Shown here piece by piece: positions 1 to 8,266 of a stretch of 26,830 nucleotides of DNA; positions within the stretch are counted from its first letter, which is position 1, and every line of letters begins with the position of its first letter. A model generated the notes under the pieces. That model was not told the DNA's origin, searched no databases, and worked only from the letters and a program-made list of their open reading frames with translations. The translations under genes and the position numbers were made by a program. Origin of the DNA: Avoscillospira sp045530865 (GTDB taxonomy: Bacteria; Bacillota; Clostridia; Oscillospirales; Oscillospiraceae); NCBI GenBank assembly GCA_045530865.1, contig JAZSCX010000089.1, positions 1-26,830 of the forward strand. The letters run 5' to 3'.

Positions 1-2
1 TG

Positions 3-839
3 ACCAACGACAAGGGCCGCACCGTCAAGACCGCCGGCCCCTCCATCCCCGTGGAGATCACCGGCCTGGCCGAGGTTCCCGCTCCCGGCGACGAGTTCAA
101 CGCCGTTACCGACGAGCGCATGGCCCGTGGGCTGGTGGAACAGCGGAAGCAGGCCGCCAAGGATGCCGCTGCCAAGCTGCAGCAGAAGGTCACTCTGGAC
201 AATCTGTTCAGCCGTATGCAGGAAGGCGAAATGAAGACCCTGAACCTGATCGTCAAGGCCGACGTTCAGGGCTCCGCCGAAGCCGTCAAGGCTTCTCTGG
301 AGAAGATCTCCAACGAGGAAGTCCGTGTCAAGGTCATCCACACCGGCGTAGGCGCCATCAACGAGTCCGACATTCTGCTGGCCTCCACCTCCGGCGCCAT
401 CATTGTCGGCTTCAACGTCCGTCCCGATGCCGCCGCCCAGGCTTCCGGTCAGCGCTCCAATGTGGATATGCGGTTCTACCGTGTTATCTACGATGCCATC
501 GACGAGATCGAGGCTGCTATGAAGGGCATGCTGGCTCCCAAGTTCGAGGAAGTGGTCATCGGCCACGCCGAGGTCCGCATGACCTACAAGGTTTCCTCCA
601 TCGGCACCGTTGCCGGCTGCTATGTGAAGGACGGCAAGATCACCCGCGATGCACAGGTTCGCGTCCTGCGTGACAACATCGTGATCTACGAAGGCGTGCT
701 GGGCTCTCTGCAGCGGTTCAAGGATTCCGTCAAGGAAGTGGCCGCAAACTACGAATGTGGCATGACCATCGACAAGTACAACGATATCAAGGAAGGCGAT
801 ATCTTCGAGTGCTTCGTCATGGAACAGATTAAAGTTTAA
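3..839 (+). CDS. infB: Translation initiation factor IF-2, C-terminal part (5' end outside window)
   Basis: IF-2 is the cytosolic GTPase that places initiator tRNA on the 30S subunit and promotes subunit joining. Only the last 278 residues are in the window and the GTPase domain is missing; the frame is open from base 3, so no start codon is visible. What remains is the tail of domain II, a lysine/alanine-rich helix with KDAAAKLQQKVTLDNLF, domain III (LNLIVKADVQGSAEAVKASL, then VKVIHTGVGAINESD) and the C-terminal tRNA-binding domain (VRMTYKVSSIGTVAGCYV ... GSLQRFKDSVKEVA ... GMTIDKYNDIKEGD). These blocks are characteristic of bacterial IF-2. The stop is TAA. It heads the infB-rbfA-nrnA-truB-ribF order of Gram-positive genomes; any operon promoter lies upstream of the window. 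Confidence 0.97.
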   Translation, partial: TNDKGRTVKTAGPSIPVEITGLAEVPAPGDEFNAVTDERMARGLVEQRKQAAKDAAAKLQQKVTLDNLFSRMQEGEMKTLNLIVKADVQGSAEAVKASLEKISNEEVRVKVIHTGVGAINESDILLASTSGAIIVGFNVRPDAAAQASGQRSNVDMRFYRVIYDAIDEIEAAMKGMLAPKFEEVVIGHAEVRMTYKVSSIGTVAGCYVKDGKITRDAQVRVLRDNIVIYEGVLGSLQRFKDSVKEVAANYECGMTIDKYNDIKEGDIFECFVMEQIKV

Positions 840-846
840 GTAATAA

Positions 847-949
847 GTAAAAGTGAATAGGGAATAGGTGTGGTATCCGCCGGAGGCGGATGATTCCAAT
901 TGCCGCAAAGCGGCACCTCACCTCTTCACTATTCCTTCTTACCTTTTAC
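847..949. repeat. Multi-armed inverted-repeat element between infB and rbfA
   Basis: Two imperfect arms (847-870 and 919-949) face each other; both carry variants of GTAAAAG..GAATAG..GGTG and its complement. Between them sit two perfect small hairpins, ATCCGCC/GGCGGAT at 875-891 and TGCCGC/GCGGCA at 901-915. The right arm ends just before the rbfA ribosome-binding site. If infB-rbfA is cotranscribed the element is part of the mRNA. There is no T-run, so it does not look like a terminator. Confidence 0.75.
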
Positions 950-963
950 CTAAGGAGAATCAT

Positions 964-1335
964 ATGGCATCTAACAGAAAAGGAAGAATCAACGAGGAGC
1001 TGCAGCGGGAGCTGAGCGCCCTGATTCGCACCCTCAAGGATCCCCGTGTACAGCAGTCCATGGTCTCCGTCACCAAGGTGGAGGCTACCGGTGATCTGCG
1101 GTACGCCAAAGTCTATATCAGTGTTCTGGATAAGGACAAGAGCAAGGAGACCCTGAAGGGGCTCAAATCTGCCGGCGGTTTCCTGCGCCGGGAGATCGGC
1201 AGCCGTCTGCAGCTGCGGTATACGCCGGAGCTGGTGTTCGAAGAGGACGATTCCATCGCCTACGGTGCGAAGATGTTTGATCTGCTGCGGAGTTTGGACG
1301 TCAAAAACGAGGATTCCGACCATGAAAACGATTAA
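964..1335 (+). CDS. rbfA: 30S ribosome-binding factor A
   Basis: RbfA is a small KH-like RNA-binding protein that helps mature the 30S subunit, especially the 5' region of 16S rRNA. The 123-residue product has the family length and motifs: RINEELQRELSALI near the N-terminus, DPRVQQSMVSVTKVEATGDLRYAKVYISVL around 33-62, and GFLRREIGSRLQLRYTPELVFEEDDSI toward the end. The ATG at 964 was chosen over an upstream in-frame GTG because AAGGAGAA lies at 952-959 and the family begins at this point; the upstream extension would be read out of the repeat element. Its end overlaps the nrnA start by 14 bases, so the two are probably translationally coupled. Confidence 0.95.
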   Translation: MASNRKGRINEELQRELSALIRTLKDPRVQQSMVSVTKVEATGDLRYAKVYISVLDKDKSKETLKGLKSAGGFLRREIGSRLQLRYTPELVFEEDDSIAYGAKMFDLLRSLDVKNEDSDHEND

Positions 1336-2272
1336 CGAAGCTGCCGCATGGCTGCAGGCGCGGAATAATTTCCTGATCATCACCCACCGCCGTCCCGATG
1401 GAGACGCCACGGGCTGCGCGCTGGCCCTGTGCCTTGGCCTGCGGAGCCTTGGAAAAACCGCGTGGATCTGGGAAAACCCCCAGTTTACCCCCCGGTATGC
1501 TGCCCGTCTGGCAGGTCTGACCACCGATTCGGTGTCAGAAACGGCAACGATCATCTCCGTGGATTTGGCATCGGAGACCCTGCTGCCCCTGAACGGCGAC
1601 CGGTTTGCTGGAAAGATCCTGCTGAGTCTGGATCACCATCCCAGCAACACCGGCTATGCCGCCGATATGCTGGTGCAGCCGGAGTGCGGCGGCTGCGGAG
1701 AGCTGATCTGGGATCTGCTGGAGGAGCTGGGCGTTTCCATCACAGCGGAGATGGCGGAGGCCATCTATATCGCCGTTTCCACCGATACGGGCTGCTTCCG
1801 CTTCGCCAATACCACCGCCCGTACCTTCCGCACGGCGGCAAAGGCCGTGGAACGGGGCGCGAATATCGCACCCATCAACCGGGAGCTGTTTGAAATCAAG
1901 ACCAAAGGCCGTCTGCAGCTGGAAGCGCGGCTCATGTCCGGCATGGAATTTTATGCCGATGGCAAGGTGGCCGTTGCCTGCCTGCCCCAAGCTTGGGTGG
2001 AGGAACTGGAAGTCACCGAGGACGATCTGGACAGCATTTCCGGTTTCCCCCGCAGCATTGACGGCGTTTGCGTGGGCGTGATGATCCGGGATTCCGAGCC
2101 GGGTCGGGCAAAAATGTCCGTCCGAACCGCCGGCGGCTACGATGCCTCCGCCTATTGCAGCAGGCTGGGCGGCGGCGGTCATCATGCAGCCGCAGGCTGC
2201 TCCATCCCCGGCATGCTGGAGGACGGAAAAGCCGCCATTCTGCGGGTATTGAGAGAAGAAAACGTAATTTAA
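1322..2272 (+). CDS. nrnA: Bifunctional oligoribonuclease / pAp phosphatase, DHH-DHHA1 family
   Basis: NrnA degrades nano-RNAs of two to a few nucleotides and dephosphorylates 3',5'-pAp in the cytosol; it takes the place of Orn in many Firmicutes. The 316-residue protein shows the DHH metal-binding motifs THRRPDGDATG (residues 21-31), a SVDLAS block, LDHHPSN (near 105) and STDTGCFRF, and ends with a DHHA1 substrate-binding domain containing GGGGHHAAAGCSI. The ATG at 1322 lies inside the end of rbfA in another frame. The conserved position after rbfA and before truB supports the call. A repeat element of about 170 bases separates it from truB. Confidence 0.93.
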   Translation: MKTINEAAAWLQARNNFLIITHRRPDGDATGCALALCLGLRSLGKTAWIWENPQFTPRYAARLAGLTTDSVSETATIISVDLASETLLPLNGDRFAGKILLSLDHHPSNTGYAADMLVQPECGGCGELIWDLLEELGVSITAEMAEAIYIAVSTDTGCFRFANTTARTFRTAAKAVERGANIAPINRELFEIKTKGRLQLEARLMSGMEFYADGKVAVACLPQAWVEELEVTEDDLDSISGFPRSIDGVCVGVMIRDSEPGRAKMSVRTAGGYDASAYCSRLGGGGHHAAAGCSIPGMLEDGKAAILRVLREENVI

Positions 2273-2445
2273 GTTGACAATGTACAGTTGACAATTGACA
2301 GTTATGGTGTCACTTCGTGACGATTGAAAAATGACAGCTTGCTTCCGTTGGTTATTTGCTGTTTCAGATATCATCGGAAGCAACTGAAAATAAATCCCCG
2401 GAGGGGATACATTCATTGTCAACTGTCAACTATCAACTGTCAATT
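2273..2445. repeat. Multi-armed inverted-repeat element between nrnA and truB
   Basis: The left arm (2273-2303) is built of iterated GTTGACAAT/TTGACAGT units, and the right arm (2415-2445) carries the complementary ATTGTCAACTGTCAACT series. Three hairpins lie between them: GTCAC/GTGAC at 2309-2321, a 9-bp stem TTGCTTCCG (2339-2347) with CGGAAGCAA (2375-2383), and ATCCCC/GGGGAT at 2394-2408. The right arm ends 6 bases before the truB ribosome-binding site (GAAGGGAG, 2448-2455). The plan matches the element before rbfA, but the arm sequence is different. Confidence 0.75.
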
Positions 2446-2462
2446 CTGAAGGGAGTACAATC

Positions 2463-3344
2463 ATGCCCTGTGGAATTGTGATTATCGATAAGCCTGAGGG
2501 CTGGACCAGTCAGGACGTGGCTGCCAAGCTCCGGGGCGTATTTCACGAGCGCCGGGTGGGTCACGGCGGAACGCTGGATCCCATGGCCACCGGTGTGCTG
2601 CCGGTTTTTATCGGCAGAGCCACCCGCGCGGTGGAATTTTTTGAATCCGCCGAAAAGGAATATGTGGCGGGCCTCCGGCTGGGTCTGGAGACCAACACGC
2701 AGGATACCACCGGCGAAACGCTTGCCGAAGCCCCTGTTTCCGTGACCCGGGAGCAGGTGGAAGCGGTGCTGCAGGGCTTTCTGGGGCCGCAGCAGCAGGT
2801 GCCGCCCATGTATTCTGCCGTGAAAATCGGCGGAAAAAAGCTCTATGAGCTAGCCCGACAGGGCAAAACCATAGAGCGCAAGCCCAGAGATATTGAGATT
2901 TTGGAGCTGGAGCTGCTGGAAGGCAGCGGCGCGGACTATCTTCTGCGGGTATGCTGCTCCAAGGGTACTTATGTCCGTACTTTGTGCCACGATATTGGTC
3001 GGCGGCTTGGCTGCGGCGGCTGTATGTCGTCTCTGCGGCGCACCGGCGCCGGCTGCTACAGCATCGGACAGGCTGTGACCATGGAAGCGCTGCTTGCCAT
3101 GGAACATCCCTGTGATGTCCTGCTGCCGGTGGACAGTCTCTTTGCCCATCTGCCTGCGGTGACAGTGCAGCAGAACCAGCTGAAGCAGATTTTCAACGGC
3201 GCAGCTGTGAAAATGTCCTGCCTGAACCCCGGACAGTACCGGGTCTACGGGCCGGACGGTGCGTTTTTGATGGTGGGACAGGCCAGAGATGGCCTGATGT
3301 ACACAGAAAAAAGCTTTTTTGAGGTGAAATCACTTGAACCATGA
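2463..3344 (+). CDS. truB: tRNA pseudouridine(55) synthase TruB
   Basis: TruB converts U55 in the T-loop of elongator tRNAs to pseudouridine. The 293-residue protein begins GIVIIDKPEGWTSQDV and has the catalytic block VGHGGTLDPMATGVLPV, where Asp39 is the expected nucleophile. It continues with KEYVAGLRLG, QVPPMYSAVKIGGKKLYELARQG, the CSKGTYVRTLCHDIG motif and LRRTGAG, ending in a short PUA-like C-terminal domain (VYGPDGAFLMVG). The length is typical. The ATG at 2463 follows GAAGGGAG at a good distance. Its stop overlaps the ribF TTG start by 11 bases, which suggests coupled translation. Confidence 0.97.
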   Translation: MPCGIVIIDKPEGWTSQDVAAKLRGVFHERRVGHGGTLDPMATGVLPVFIGRATRAVEFFESAEKEYVAGLRLGLETNTQDTTGETLAEAPVSVTREQVEAVLQGFLGPQQQVPPMYSAVKIGGKKLYELARQGKTIERKPRDIEILELELLEGSGADYLLRVCCSKGTYVRTLCHDIGRRLGCGGCMSSLRRTGAGCYSIGQAVTMEALLAMEHPCDVLLPVDSLFAHLPAVTVQQNQLKQIFNGAAVKMSCLNPGQYRVYGPDGAFLMVGQARDGLMYTEKSFFEVKSLEP

Positions 3345-4227
3345 CCGCGTCATCGCCCTTGGCTTTTTTGACGGCGTCCACCGGGGCCACGGCGCGCTGC
3401 TGCAGACAGCCCGCCGCAGGGCCGATGCGCTGGGATGTCAGGCGGTTGGCCTGACCTTTGATCCCCATCCGGAGGCGCTGATTCGCGGGCAGCAGCCGGT
3501 ACTGCTGAATACGGTGGCGGACCGCCGCTGGCTCATGACCAGTCTCTATGGTATGGACGATATGCTGGTGCTGCCCTTTGACCGGGCAGTGATGCAGCTG
3601 CCGTGGCAGGATTTTCTGGAAAATGTGGTGGTGAAGCAGCTGGGCGCTGTCCATGTGGTCTGCGGTCACGATTACCATTGCGGCTACCGGGGACAGGGCA
3701 CGGCGCAGCTCCTGCAGGCCCACTGCGGGAAGCTGGGTATCGGCTGCGACATTGTGGAAAAGGTGGAATTTCTGGGTGCGGAGGTATCCTCCACCCGGAT
3801 CAGAACCCTGCTGCAGGCCGGTGATCTGGATACGGCAAACGCCCTTCTGGGTCACAGCCACCTGTTTTCCGGCACCGTTGCCCATGGAAAGAAGCTGGGC
3901 AGACTGCTGGGCTGTCCGACTGCCAATCAGGTCATGCCTGCGGGTATTCTGGAGCCGGTGCACGGCGTCTATGCCACGAAGATCCGCCTGCCCGATGGTT
4001 CGGAGCACATGGCGGTGACCAATGTGGGGAGCCGTCCGTCTCTGGAGGACGGTGCGCACACCACGGTGGAGAGCTGGCTGCTGGACTACGAGGGCGACCT
4101 GTACGGGCAGACCCTGCAGGTATCGTTCTGCAAGTTCCTGCGCCCGGAGCAGAAATTCGCCTCGCTGGACGATCTGGTAGCCGCCATCTGCAAGGACGGC
4201 GAAGCCGCCAGAGCCTATTTTGCATAA
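3334..4227 (+). CDS. ribF: Bifunctional riboflavin kinase / FAD synthetase
   Basis: RibF phosphorylates riboflavin to FMN and adenylylates FMN to FAD in the cytosol. The N-terminal nucleotidyltransferase motif is ALGFFDGVHRGHGALL (residues 8-23), followed by FDPHPE and, further on, a VSSTRIR block. The C-terminal flavokinase domain shows HGKKLGRLLGCPTANQ, HGVYATKI, VTNVGSRPSLEDG and the DLYGQ..VSFCKFLRPEQKF segment. At 297 residues the length is right for the bifunctional enzyme. The start is a TTG, not an ATG: GAGGTGA lies just upstream and the family sequence begins here. It overlaps the end of truB and is the last gene of the operon in this window; a strong stem-loop follows 14 bases after the stop. 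Confidence 0.95.
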   Translation: MNHDRVIALGFFDGVHRGHGALLQTARRRADALGCQAVGLTFDPHPEALIRGQQPVLLNTVADRRWLMTSLYGMDDMLVLPFDRAVMQLPWQDFLENVVVKQLGAVHVVCGHDYHCGYRGQGTAQLLQAHCGKLGIGCDIVEKVEFLGAEVSSTRIRTLLQAGDLDTANALLGHSHLFSGTVAHGKKLGRLLGCPTANQVMPAGILEPVHGVYATKIRLPDGSEHMAVTNVGSRPSLEDGAHTTVESWLLDYEGDLYGQTLQVSFCKFLRPEQKFASLDDLVAAICKDGEAARAYFA

Positions 4228-4241
4228 AAACCGACTGGAAA

Positions 4242-4273
4242 GGGGCGTGCGGAAAGGGATTTCCGTACGCCCC
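4242..4273 (+). terminator. Strong stem-loop after ribF, possible operon terminator
   Basis: A 14-bp stem (4242-4255 with 4260-4273, one wobble position) around a 4-base loop lies 14 bases after the ribF stop. No T-run follows directly; a TATTTT comes about 7 bases later. It may end the operon, or it may be the outermost arm of the repeat element that starts at 4274. Confidence 0.5.
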
Positions 4274-4516
4274 AGTGATATTTTCCCTGACGGGAAAGTG
4301 ATATATTTCCGTTGGAAATGTGATATATGCCTGCGGCATGTTGCGGTATCGCTGCGCGATGATCCAAAAATAACGGCCAACATCCTTGGATGTTGGCCGT
4401 TTCCTCAACATTTTCGAAGAAAATATATCACACAGGCGAAGCCTATATCGCACGCCAATGGCGTATTTCACAGATTTTCAATGCAAATCTATATCACTGC
4501 GGGTTGGGCATACCCC
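4274..4516. repeat. Multi-armed hairpin array with GTGATATA / TATATCAC linkers (copy A)
   Basis: This fills most of the gene-free stretch 4228-4550. Three GTGATAT(AT) linkers (4274, 4298, 4320) alternate with small hairpins on the left. A central 14-bp stem spans 4372-4401 (AACGGCCAACATCC with its complement). On the right the linkers are the reverse complement, ATATATCAC-like (4423, 4444, 4462, 4489), again separated by hairpins: GGC/GCC, CGCC/GGCG and GATTT/AAATC. Left and right linkers can therefore pair with each other, leaving the hairpins as side arms. A related copy lies at 15781-15957. The remaining bases, 4517-4550, hold only a short CCAC/GTGG repeat. Confidence 0.8.
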
Positions 4517-4550
4517 TCTGACCAATCCACTAATGTGGTGGGTTTTGCAA

Positions 4551-5585
4551 TTACCGTTCTTCCCGGAAATAAGGCAGGCCCAGATGGGCAGGGGGCTGAT
4601 TTTCCCGCTTTTTTCGCATGCTGACAAAGATCAGCACCAGAATGGTGGCGATATAGGGCAGCATATTGAACAGTTCCTGAGAGCTTCTGGTCAGCTTCAG
4701 AATCATCAGCGCATCGTCAGGCAGACCCAGCCAGGTGATCAGCAGATCCCGGATGGTGGACACATACATATACAGCCATGTCAGGAAACCAAACAGGTAG
4801 GCGCCCCAGATGGCATTGAGGCTGCGCCAGGTGGCGAAGATGACCAGCGCCACAGCCAGCCAGCCCAGCGCCTCGATGGTGCCTTCGCTGGCCCAGGTGC
4901 CCTTAATGTAGTCCATGGTATAGTACAGGCCGCCAAGGCCGGAGATACCGGCGCCGATGCAGGTGGCCAGATACTTATAGACCGTGACGTTGATACCGGC
5001 AGCATCGGCGGTGGCGGGGTTTTCGCCCACAGCGCGCAGGTTCAGACCGGTACGGGTGCGGGTGATGAAGAAATGCACCAGAATGGCGAGGACGATGGCA
5101 AGATAGACCATGAAGCCGTGGCTCAGGAAGATCTGCTGGAACCAGCCCTTGGGAGAGGCACAGAAGATGCTCTTGCGGAAAGCGCCGGAGGCCACTGCCA
5201 CAGAGATCTGACCGACGCCGCCGGCCATGGTGTTCAATGCGCCGCCGAAGAAGTTGGCCACGCCGTTACCGAAGATAGTCAGGGTCAGACCGGTGATGTT
5301 CTGGTTGGCCCGGAGGGTGATGGTCAGGAAGCTGTAGATCAGACCGCCCAGCGCCGCTGCCAGAAATGCCGCCGTGAAGCTCAGCAGCAGCGCCACGATG
5401 GGAATGGGGTTGGCGGCTGCGTTTTCATAGGCAAAGGCAGTGGCCAGGCCGGCAATGCCGCCCAGATACATGATACCGGGCACGCCCAGGTTCAGGTTGC
5501 CGGATTTCTCCGTGATGATCTCGCCGAGGGCGCCGAAGAGGATGACCGTACCGAATACGATGGCAGACATGAACAGGTTGATCAT
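4551..5585 (-). CDS. ABC transporter permease, BMP/nucleoside importer family (second permease)
   Basis: An inner-membrane permease of 344 residues with about nine hydrophobic segments. It starts MINLFMSAIVFGTVILFGALGEIITEKSGNLN, a block typical of the shorter permease in BMP-type (NupQ/YufQ-like) importers. GEIITEKSGNLNLGVPG is the cytoplasmic loop characteristic of the BPD_transp_2 family and TRTRTGLNLRAVGENPATADAAGI is the loop expected to contact the ATPase. It is the last gene of the importer operon, and its ATG overlaps the stop of the first permease by 4 bases (ATGA). The stop is TAA, and repeat element A lies just downstream. Family membership is clear; nucleoside specificity is inferred from the family. 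Confidence 0.9.
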   Translation of the reverse strand: MINLFMSAIVFGTVILFGALGEIITEKSGNLNLGVPGIMYLGGIAGLATAFAYENAAANPIPIVALLLSFTAAFLAAALGGLIYSFLTITLRANQNITGLTLTIFGNGVANFFGGALNTMAGGVGQISVAVASGAFRKSIFCASPKGWFQQIFLSHGFMVYLAIVLAILVHFFITRTRTGLNLRAVGENPATADAAGINVTVYKYLATCIGAGISGLGGLYYTMDYIKGTWASEGTIEALGWLAVALVIFATWRSLNAIWGAYLFGFLTWLYMYVSTIRDLLITWLGLPDDALMILKLTRSSQELFNMLPYIATILVLIFVSMRKKRENQPPAHLGLPYFREER

Positions 5586-6697
5586 TTGCTCTCAGCTCCT
5601 TTCTTCTTGCGGATGATCACGCGGTAGTTGATAAAGAACTCGCTGGCAATGATGCAGAACAGGATGATACCGGTGATGACCTTGGATGCAAAGTCATTGA
5701 GCTGGAAGTCTGTGGCGATCTGAATTGCGCCCTTTTCCAGAAATACCAGCAGGAAGGAGATCAGCAGCATGACGAAGGTGTTAAACTTGGCCAGCCATGC
5801 CACGATGATGGCGGTGAAGCCTCTGCCGCCTGCGGTGGAGGTGGAAATGGTGTGGGATGCGCCGGAGACGGCGATGAAGCCTGCCAGACCGCAGATGGCG
5901 CCGGAGATGGCCATGGTGCGGATAAAGACCTTGGCGGGCTTGATGCCGGCATAGCGGGCGGTGCGCTCGCTTTCGCCCAGTACGGAGATCTCATAGCCCT
6001 GCTTGGAGTACTTCAGGTACAGGTACATACCCACGGTCAGCAGCAGAACAATGGTCACATTCAGGGTGAAATCCCAGTTCAGCAGCTTGGGGAACCAGCC
6101 CAGCTTTGTCTGCTGGTTGATGACGCCCACGGTGTTGGAGCCGAAGGGGTTTTCCCACAGGGCCACGCAGTAGGATGTGATCTGGATGGCCACATAGTTC
6201 ATCATCAGGGTGAACAAGGTCTCGTTGGTGCCCCAGCGGGCCTTGAACAATGCGGGAATGACGCCCCAGACCGCGCCGGCCACCACACTGGCGATGGCCA
6301 TGACGACCAGCATCATGGGGGTGGACATGGCAGCAGATTTGCCAAGGGTGATCATCAGACCGGCAGTGGCAACGCCGCCTACCAGGATCTGGCCTTCCGC
6401 GCCGATGTTCCAGAACTTCATTTTGAAGGCAGGTGCCAAGCCGATGCCGATACACAGCATCATCATGGTATCGCGGATGGTGAAGCCGATCTTCCGCTTG
6501 GAGCCCAGAGCGCCGTCAAACATGGCCACATAGACCTTCACGGGGTTCAGGCCGGTCACGGCATAGATAAACAGGCCGCTGAGGATCAGGGCGATCAGCA
6601 CGGCGGCAATGCGGATGGCAATGGATTTCCATGTGGCAATGCCGTCCCGCTTGACCATACGGAACACAGGCTCATGATGGTGTTTTACAGTGCTCAT
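5582..6697 (-). CDS. ABC transporter permease, BMP/nucleoside importer family (first permease)
   Basis: A 371-residue membrane protein with a cytoplasmic N-terminus, a first membrane segment at about residues 26-48 (IAIRIAAVLIALILSGLFIYAV) and several more after it. Family blocks include FTIRDTMMMLCIGIGLAPAF, KFWNIGAEGQILVGG and ISVLGESERTARYAGIKPAK, the last being the loop expected to dock on the ATPase. It pairs with the 344-residue permease to form the channel, as NupP/NupQ do in Bacillus. Both ends overlap their neighbours by 4 bases (6694-6697 and 5582-5585), so the three genes are tightly coupled. Specificity for nucleosides is inferred, not shown. Confidence 0.9.
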   Translation of the reverse strand: MSTVKHHHEPVFRMVKRDGIATWKSIAIRIAAVLIALILSGLFIYAVTGLNPVKVYVAMFDGALGSKRKIGFTIRDTMMMLCIGIGLAPAFKMKFWNIGAEGQILVGGVATAGLMITLGKSAAMSTPMMLVVMAIASVVAGAVWGVIPALFKARWGTNETLFTLMMNYVAIQITSYCVALWENPFGSNTVGVINQQTKLGWFPKLLNWDFTLNVTIVLLLTVGMYLYLKYSKQGYEISVLGESERTARYAGIKPAKVFIRTMAISGAICGLAGFIAVSGASHTISTSTAGGRGFTAIIVAWLAKFNTFVMLLISFLLVFLEKGAIQIATDFQLNDFASKVITGIILFCIIASEFFINYRVIIRKKKGAESK

Positions 6698-8253
6698 ACC
6701 TGTGCCTCCTTTCCGTGTCCTTCCTGCAGATTGGTCATCAGCAGGCCAACCTCTTCCTTAGTGGTGGTGCGGGCGTCGAGGATACCGTTGACCTTGCCGC
6801 CGCAGAGCACCAGAATCCGGTCGCACAGCTCCAGCAGAACGTCCAGATCCTCGCCGACATAGATAACGGCGACGCCCTTCATCTTCTGCTCGGTCAGCAG
6901 ATTGTAAATGGTATAGGATGTGTTGATATCCAGACCGCGGACGGCGTAGGCCGTCATGAGCACCTTGGGGGCGGCGGCGATCTCACGGCCCACCAGTACC
7001 TTCTGGACGTTGCCGCCGGACAGGCGGCGGACAGGGGTGTTGACGCCGGGAGTGACCACTTCCAGCTGCTCGATGATGTTCTCCGCCAGCTTTTTGGGGT
7101 TTTTCCGGTCGGTAAAGATGGACTTGCCGTTGCGGTAGCTGCGGAGCATCATGTTGCCGGTCATACCCATGGAGCCCACCAGACCCATGCCCAGACGATC
7201 CTCCGGAACGAAGGAGAAGGCCACACCGGCTTTTTTGATATCCAGCGGGTTCATGCCGATAAGCTGCACATTTTTGCTGGTCTCATCGGGATAATACTGG
7301 ACGGAGCTGCCGGCTTCCGTGACCTGCAGGCCGGCAATGGCCTCCAGCAGTTCCTTCTGGCCGCAGCCGGAAATACCGGCAATGCCCAGAATTTCACCGG
7401 CGTTGGCGGTGAAACTCACGTTGTCCAGTGCCTTCAGGCCATAGGCATTGTTGACGGACAGATTGTGGACCTCCAGCCGCTTGACCACATTGACCGGCAT
7501 GGGGCGGTCGATATTCAGGGTCACGGCGCGGCCCACCATCATATCCGTCAGCTTCTGGGGGTTGGTCTCACTGGTAGGCACGTCGCCCACATATTCGCCC
7601 TTTCGCAGGACAGCCACACGGTCGGAGATCTCCATGACCTCGTGGAGCTTGTGAGTAATGATAATGATGGATTTGCCGTCCTGCTTCATATTCCGCATGA
7701 CATTGAAGAGCTTGCGGGTCTCCTGCGGCGTCAGAACAGCGGTGGGCTCGTCCAAGATCAGAATGTTGGCGCCGCGGTAGAGCACCTTGACGATTTCCAC
7801 GGTCTGCTTTTCAGAAACGGACATATCGTAGATCTTCTTGTTGGGATCCACCACGAAACCGTATTTCTCGCAGATGGCGCGGATCTTGTCGGCGGCAGCC
7901 TTCAGGTTCAGAGCGCCCTTTTCCTTGAGGCCAAGGAGGATGTTCTCCGTGGCAGTCAGAACATCCACCAGCTTAAAATGCTGGTGAATCATACCAATGC
8001 CCAAATCAAAGGCGTCTTTGGGGGAGCGAATGGTCACAGGCTTTCCATGGACATAGATCTGGCCCTCATCGGGGTAATAGATGCCGGAAAGCATGTTCAT
8101 CAGCGTTGTTTTGCCGCTGCCGTTCTCACCAAGGAGGGACAGGATCTCACCGGTGCGGATCTCCATATCCACCTTGTTGTTTGCCACAACGCGGCCAAAG
8201 GTTTTTGTTACGCCTCTCATTTCGACAGCGTTCTCAATTGCCAAGAAACTCAC
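6694..8253 (-). CDS. ABC transporter double ATP-binding protein, BMP/nucleoside importer family
   Basis: A cytoplasmic ATPase with two fused nucleotide-binding domains, about 519 residues. Domain 1 is complete: Walker A GENGSGKT (42-49), the Q-loop region MIHQHFKLV, the signature MSVSEKQTVEI and Walker B LILDEPTAVLTPQE. Domain 2 has the degenerate Walker A (GIAGISGCGQKELL), a normal signature LSGGNVQKV, and AYAVRGLD where many relatives have a PTRGLD motif. This uneven pair is usual for RbsA/YufO-type ATPases. I chose the GTG at 8253 because GGAG lies 5 bases upstream; a TTG nine bases further in (8244), behind AAGGGTGA, is equally possible. A longer reading from 8337 would run through an intercistronic hairpin and is unlikely. 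Confidence 0.9.
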   Translation of the reverse strand: MSFLAIENAVEMRGVTKTFGRVVANNKVDMEIRTGEILSLLGENGSGKTTLMNMLSGIYYPDEGQIYVHGKPVTIRSPKDAFDLGIGMIHQHFKLVDVLTATENILLGLKEKGALNLKAAADKIRAICEKYGFVVDPNKKIYDMSVSEKQTVEIVKVLYRGANILILDEPTAVLTPQETRKLFNVMRNMKQDGKSIIIITHKLHEVMEISDRVAVLRKGEYVGDVPTSETNPQKLTDMMVGRAVTLNIDRPMPVNVVKRLEVHNLSVNNAYGLKALDNVSFTANAGEILGIAGISGCGQKELLEAIAGLQVTEAGSSVQYYPDETSKNVQLIGMNPLDIKKAGVAFSFVPEDRLGMGLVGSMGMTGNMMLRSYRNGKSIFTDRKNPKKLAENIIEQLEVVTPGVNTPVRRLSGGNVQKVLVGREIAAAPKVLMTAYAVRGLDINTSYTIYNLLTEQKMKGVAVIYVGEDLDVLLELCDRILVLCGGKVNGILDARTTTKEEVGLLMTNLQEGHGKEAQV

Positions 8254-8266
8254 CCTTTCTCCGATT

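Noticed and set aside
4274..4516. A CRISPR array, because of the regular spacing of short repeats
   Set aside because: The repeats are 7-9 bases, they invert orientation at the centre, the material between them is self-complementary rather than spacer-like, and no cas genes are nearby.
4386..5627. A 413-codon plus-strand open frame opposite the second permease
   Set aside because: It starts inside repeat element A and is antisense to a clear permease; there is no recognisable protein motif.
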